Source: an uncultured Lachnospiraceae bacterium (GTDB lineage: Bacteria; Bacillota; Clostridia; Lachnospirales; Lachnospiraceae). From it: a stretch of DNA of 9,983 nucleotides. Below the pieces are notes generated by a model. It was not told the origin of the DNA. It ran no database searches and saw only the letters and a list, made by a program, of their open reading frames with translations. The translations under genes were made by a program, and so were the position numbers. The stretch lies in NCBI GenBank assembly GCA_945836355.1, contig CAMALD010000027.1, positions 1 through 9,983 on the forward strand, written 5' to 3'. This document shows positions 7,470 to 9,983 of the stretch, piece after piece; positions within the stretch are counted from its first letter, which is position 1; the number at the start of each line of letters is the position of its first letter.

Positions 7470-7483
7470 TAGAGTCTGCTTAA
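7459..7483 (+). other. Stem-loop spanning the STAND stop codon
   Basis: TTAAGCAG (7459-7466) and CTGCTTAA (7476-7483) are perfect inverted copies with a 9-nt loop that contains the stop codon TAA. No T run follows, so this is unlikely to be an efficient intrinsic terminator. It may act in mRNA processing or in lowering expression of the downstream gene. It ends 26 bases before the next start codon. Confidence 0.45.
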
Positions 7484-7509
7484 CATAGATTAAAAAGGAG
7501 GAAAGAGGA

Positions 7510-9489
7510 ATGAAGAAAAAATTATTTGGACTTCTGCTGGTATTATCTTTACTGATAACGGCTTTACCGGTTCCGGTACAGACAGCTAAGGCAGCAACCT
7601 ACAGTGTGCAGGCAGCGCTTGATTACGCGAAAGCGCACTGGAATGACGGCGTGGGAATGTGCGCGGAGTTTGTATCAAAATGTGTGATTGCAGGAGGTTT
7701 GGAGGGAATGACCGTCAAGGTAGGGACGACCCCATGCTTTAATGCCGCCGCTGCAGCAGCCGGTTTGAGCGGGATTGAACTGCGGCTGGATGCAAACGGA
7801 TATGCGACATATTCTTTAAACAGTGATATTCTTGCAGCAGGTGATATTGTCATGCAGAGCTGCTATACACATGGTACAAAGCCACACATCATGTTCTGCG
7901 GCGGCTATGACAGTCAGGGACGCGCAACGTTTTACGGTCACACTGCCGCTATAAACAATGTAGCGCAGAAATTAAATGTGAATACAGCCTATGAGCATAC
8001 CACAGCATGTGATATGCGTGCGCTGGTGGTACATCTGTCTGCTCTGGATAACGGCCAGGGTGTGACATATACACCGGTTTCGGTATATGCGAACAGAGCG
8101 GATAATGTAAGCAAGACAAACGCTACTCTTTATGGCTCCTGCACAAAGAGTCCGGCATATACGATCTCGCAGTGCGGTCTCTATCTCGGCACCAGTGAAG
8201 GAAACATGACGAAACGAAATACCGAAGCGGTTGGTTCGGGGGCGAATAATAAGGATGGCGGTACCGGTTTTGATATCTGGTACGATTTGACCTCAGAGCT
8301 TGGTATTGTTTTAAGCCCGGGTACGACCTATTATTACAAATTTTTCTGTATATCCAATGGCCAGGAATATGTCAGCGGAGTTAATTCATTTACGACACAG
8401 CAGGACAGTTCGTCACAGGCAATACAATACTATAACAATAAAGTAATGGTGGAGCTGGCGCCGGGCAATACACTGCAATGCTATCAGTATGTCGATTCTA
8501 CTGAAAAATACCGCAAGGTCGATCCTCAGTCATCCATAGTAACGATTTACTGTGACCAATACGCTGTTCTTCCGGATGGAACAAAAAGGTTTCACTGGGT
8601 TGATGCCAGTGGATATGGGATGTGGTTTTCGGAAGCTGTCTATACAGTATGCTATTATTATTCAAATACCTTATCATTAAGCGTAAATGAAATTCAGATC
8701 AATCCGGGGGAGACCTTTATCGTTGACGCCTACACCAACATTGGGGCTGACGGATATGAGCTTGTAGATATTTATGGATTGTACGATGGCTCGTATTGGG
8801 GCGACAGTCCGAACCACTTTTTTATTACCATGAATACGCCCGGCGAATATGATCTTACCTTTGAGACCTTATACAGCCATTTGCGGCAGAGCGTACACGT
8901 AACTGTAAATGCACCGGCTACTCCGACACCTACGATGACACCAATTCCGACGGCAACACCAAAGCCAACGGCGACACCAATTCCGACGGCAACGCCAAAG
9001 CCGACGGCGACACCGGTACCGATTGAGGATGAAGATGAGGATGAGGAACAGCCGGAGGTTGGAGATACTTATGTGATTGGTAAAGGTATCTATGAGGTGA
9101 CTTCGGTTGCGTCCCGTAAGGTAAAGTATGTTGGCACCACCAGTGACACGGCTACCAGTGTAACGATTTACGGAACAGTTACTATTGCAGGAAAGACCTA
9201 TAAGGTGACGGCGATTGATAGCAGTGCGTTTAAGAACAATACCAAAATCAAGCAGGTTACCATTGGCAGCAAGGTGGTTAAAATCGGAAGCTCGGCATTT
9301 TACGGGTGCAAGAATTTAAAGACAGTCATCATTAACAGCTCGAGCATCACCAGCATCGGGAAATATGCATTTAAGGGTATTTACGCAAAGGCTGTTTTCA
9401 AGTGCCCGTCTGCAAAGGTTGCGACATACAAAAAATTGCTGACAACCACGACCGGCTTTAAATCAACCATGAACATTAAGAAGAAATAA
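7510..9489 (+). CDS. Secreted Amidase_6/CHAP-like protein with Fn3/Ig-like modules and LRR_5 repeats
   Basis: The protein has 659 residues. Residues 1-28 are a clear signal peptide (KKK, hydrophobic core, cleavage after AKA). About 30-175 is a papain-fold-like domain: GMCAEFVSKC gives candidate nucleophile Cys51, KPHIMFCGG gives His126, and YGHT gives His144. This pattern fits Amidase_6/CHAP cysteine hydrolases that cut peptidoglycan peptides, though activity is inferred. About 184-300 is Fn3-like, and about 305-468 is Ig-like or unassigned beta structure. A Thr-Pro linker (about 470-505) and an EDEDEDEE patch lead to C-terminal BspA-type LRR_5 repeats (about 560-640, with IDSSAF, IGSSAFYGC and IGKYAF). 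No LPXTG, SLH or other wall anchor is seen. AAAGGAGG-type bases (7494-7501) precede the ATG. The gene follows the STAND gene by 40 bp and is probably co-transcribed with it. Confidence 0.82.
   Translation: MKKKLFGLLLVLSLLITALPVPVQTAKAATYSVQAALDYAKAHWNDGVGMCAEFVSKCVIAGGLEGMTVKVGTTPCFNAAAAAAGLSGIELRLDANGYATYSLNSDILAAGDIVMQSCYTHGTKPHIMFCGGYDSQGRATFYGHTAAINNVAQKLNVNTAYEHTTACDMRALVVHLSALDNGQGVTYTPVSVYANRADNVSKTNATLYGSCTKSPAYTISQCGLYLGTSEGNMTKRNTEAVGSGANNKDGGTGFDIWYDLTSELGIVLSPGTTYYYKFFCISNGQEYVSGVNSFTTQQDSSSQAIQYYNNKVMVELAPGNTLQCYQYVDSTEKYRKVDPQSSIVTIYCDQYAVLPDGTKRFHWVDASGYGMWFSEAVYTVCYYYSNTLSLSVNEIQINPGETFIVDAYTNIGADGYELVDIYGLYDGSYWGDSPNHFFITMNTPGEYDLTFETLYSHLRQSVHVTVNAPATPTPTMTPIPTATPKPTATPIPTATPKPTATPVPIEDEDEDEEQPEVGDTYVIGKGIYEVTSVASRKVKYVGTTSDTATSVTIYGTVTIAGKTYKVTAIDSSAFKNNTKIKQVTIGSKVVKIGSSAFYGCKNLKTVIINSSSITSIGKYAFKGIYAKAVFKCPSAKVATYKKLLTTTTGFKSTMNIKKK
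8941..9012 (+). repeat. Two tandem 36-bp repeats encoding the Thr-Pro linker
   Basis: Copies at 8941-8976 and 8977-9012 differ at only two bases, both silent, and each encodes PIPTATPKPTAT. The near identity suggests recent duplication, and copy number may vary between strains, changing linker length between the beta domains and the LRR tail. Confidence 0.85.
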
Positions 9490-9521
9490 CCGTAAATAGC
9501 TTACAGGAGGCTTTAAGGTTA

Positions 9522-9950
9522 ATGAAGAAACTGATAAAGATTGTTTTGGTTCTATTAGTGCTGATGTTTATTATTTCAAAATGCAGTGATGATGATAGTG
9601 ACGATTCATCTGACAATAACAATAACCAAAATGTTACCAATAACCAAAGCAATAGCAATAACAATATAAATGACAATTCTGATGTTGAAAGCAATGCGAA
9701 TCAGTCTTTAGGGGATTCGGAGCTTGATGCAGCAATTTTGCAGATAAGACAGGAAGCGGAATCCGTTTTTGGGGATGAGTATGATTCTTATGAATATAAA
9801 GGATATGACAGCGATAAAAAAATACTGACCTATGAAGCAGTAAAATATTCATCAGTAGGTACTTATACCGCCAGAATAAAGGTACTCACCGGTTTATACA
9901 AAGGGAAATATGAATATGCCTGGAATACCATTGACAGTAGCTGCATATGA
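9522..9950 (+). CDS. Small membrane-anchored or lipoprotein-like protein, unknown function
   Basis: This 142-residue protein is not recognised as any family. Residues 1-20 are basic then strongly hydrophobic (KKLIKIVLVLLVLMFIIS), followed by Cys21. The motif ISKC has Lys at -1, where a lipobox normally has Gly, Ala or Ser, so it may be an unusual lipoprotein or simply a signal-anchored protein. Residues 22-68 are an Asp/Ser/Asn-rich low-complexity linker, and about 70-142 form a small domain with many Tyr, Asp and Lys residues. CAGGAGG (9504-9510) lies 11 bases before the ATG. The gene starts 32 bp after the amidase-LRR stop with no terminator between, so it is probably the third gene of the unit. 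It looks more AT-rich than its neighbours, mainly from AAC/AAT codons. Confidence 0.7.
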   Translation: MKKLIKIVLVLLVLMFIISKCSDDDSDDSSDNNNNQNVTNNQSNSNNNINDNSDVESNANQSLGDSELDAAILQIRQEAESVFGDEYDSYEYKGYDSDKKILTYEAVKYSSVGTYTARIKVLTGLYKGKYEYAWNTIDSSCI

Positions 9951-9958
9951 GCTGCGAT

Positions 9959-9977
9959 GGGGTATAGCCTATACTCT
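9959..9977 (+). other. Short hairpin at the right edge
   Basis: GGGTATA and TATACTC can pair around a GCC loop (one G-T wobble) 9 bases after the last stop codon. The window ends before any T run could be seen, so whether this is a terminator cannot be decided. Confidence 0.25.
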
Positions 9978-9983
9978 GGGACT

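Noticed and set aside
8935..9030. Possible CRISPR-like repeat array
   Set aside because: The repeats are directly adjacent, lack spacers, lie in frame and encode a Thr-Pro linker.

Overview
The window looks like chromosomal DNA of a gut or rumen Lachnospiraceae-type Bacillota (Clostridia). The reasons are strong AGGAGG ribosome-binding sites, moderate GC, a cytoplasmic GH94 plus GH9 pair like those of Butyrivibrio, Roseburia and Eubacterium relatives, and a secreted cysteine-amidase/LRR_5 protein with a Thr-Pro linker of a style common in that family. The taxon is inferred from content; no rRNA or marker gene is present.

Left half (1-4458): beta-glucan or chitin disaccharide use. A sigma-A-type promoter (139-167) and a LacI-type operator dyad (183-204) precede a GH94 disaccharide phosphorylase (242-2641), which ends in an intrinsic terminator (2718-2762). 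A second, extended -10 promoter with an overlapping dyad drives a GH9 glycosidase without signal peptide (2857-4458). Both enzymes should act in the cytosol on imported oligosaccharides: GH9 would trim them to short units and GH94 would split the disaccharide with phosphate, saving ATP. They appear to be separate, individually controlled transcripts.

Junction (4459-4613): a long perfect-type hairpin with a T run ends transcription from the left. Its 5' arm contains the -10 box of a very good promoter (TTGAAA, 17 bp, TGA-TAAAAT) for the next gene. The same bases can therefore stop incoming RNA polymerase and start new transcripts that lack the 5' arm.

Right half (4614-9950): a probable three-gene unit. 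It starts with a STAND/NB-ARC-type NTPase with C-terminal TPRs and an N-terminal region of about 240 residues that I cannot assign. A secreted multi-domain protein follows, with an Amidase_6/CHAP-like Cys-His domain, Fn3/Ig-like modules, a Thr-Pro linker, an acidic patch and BspA-type LRR_5 repeats. Last comes a small Asp/Asn-rich membrane-anchored or lipoprotein-like protein. Spacings are 40 and 32 bp with no clear terminator between genes. The pairing of a cytoplasmic signalling ATPase with an exported putative wall hydrolase is the least explained part of the window.
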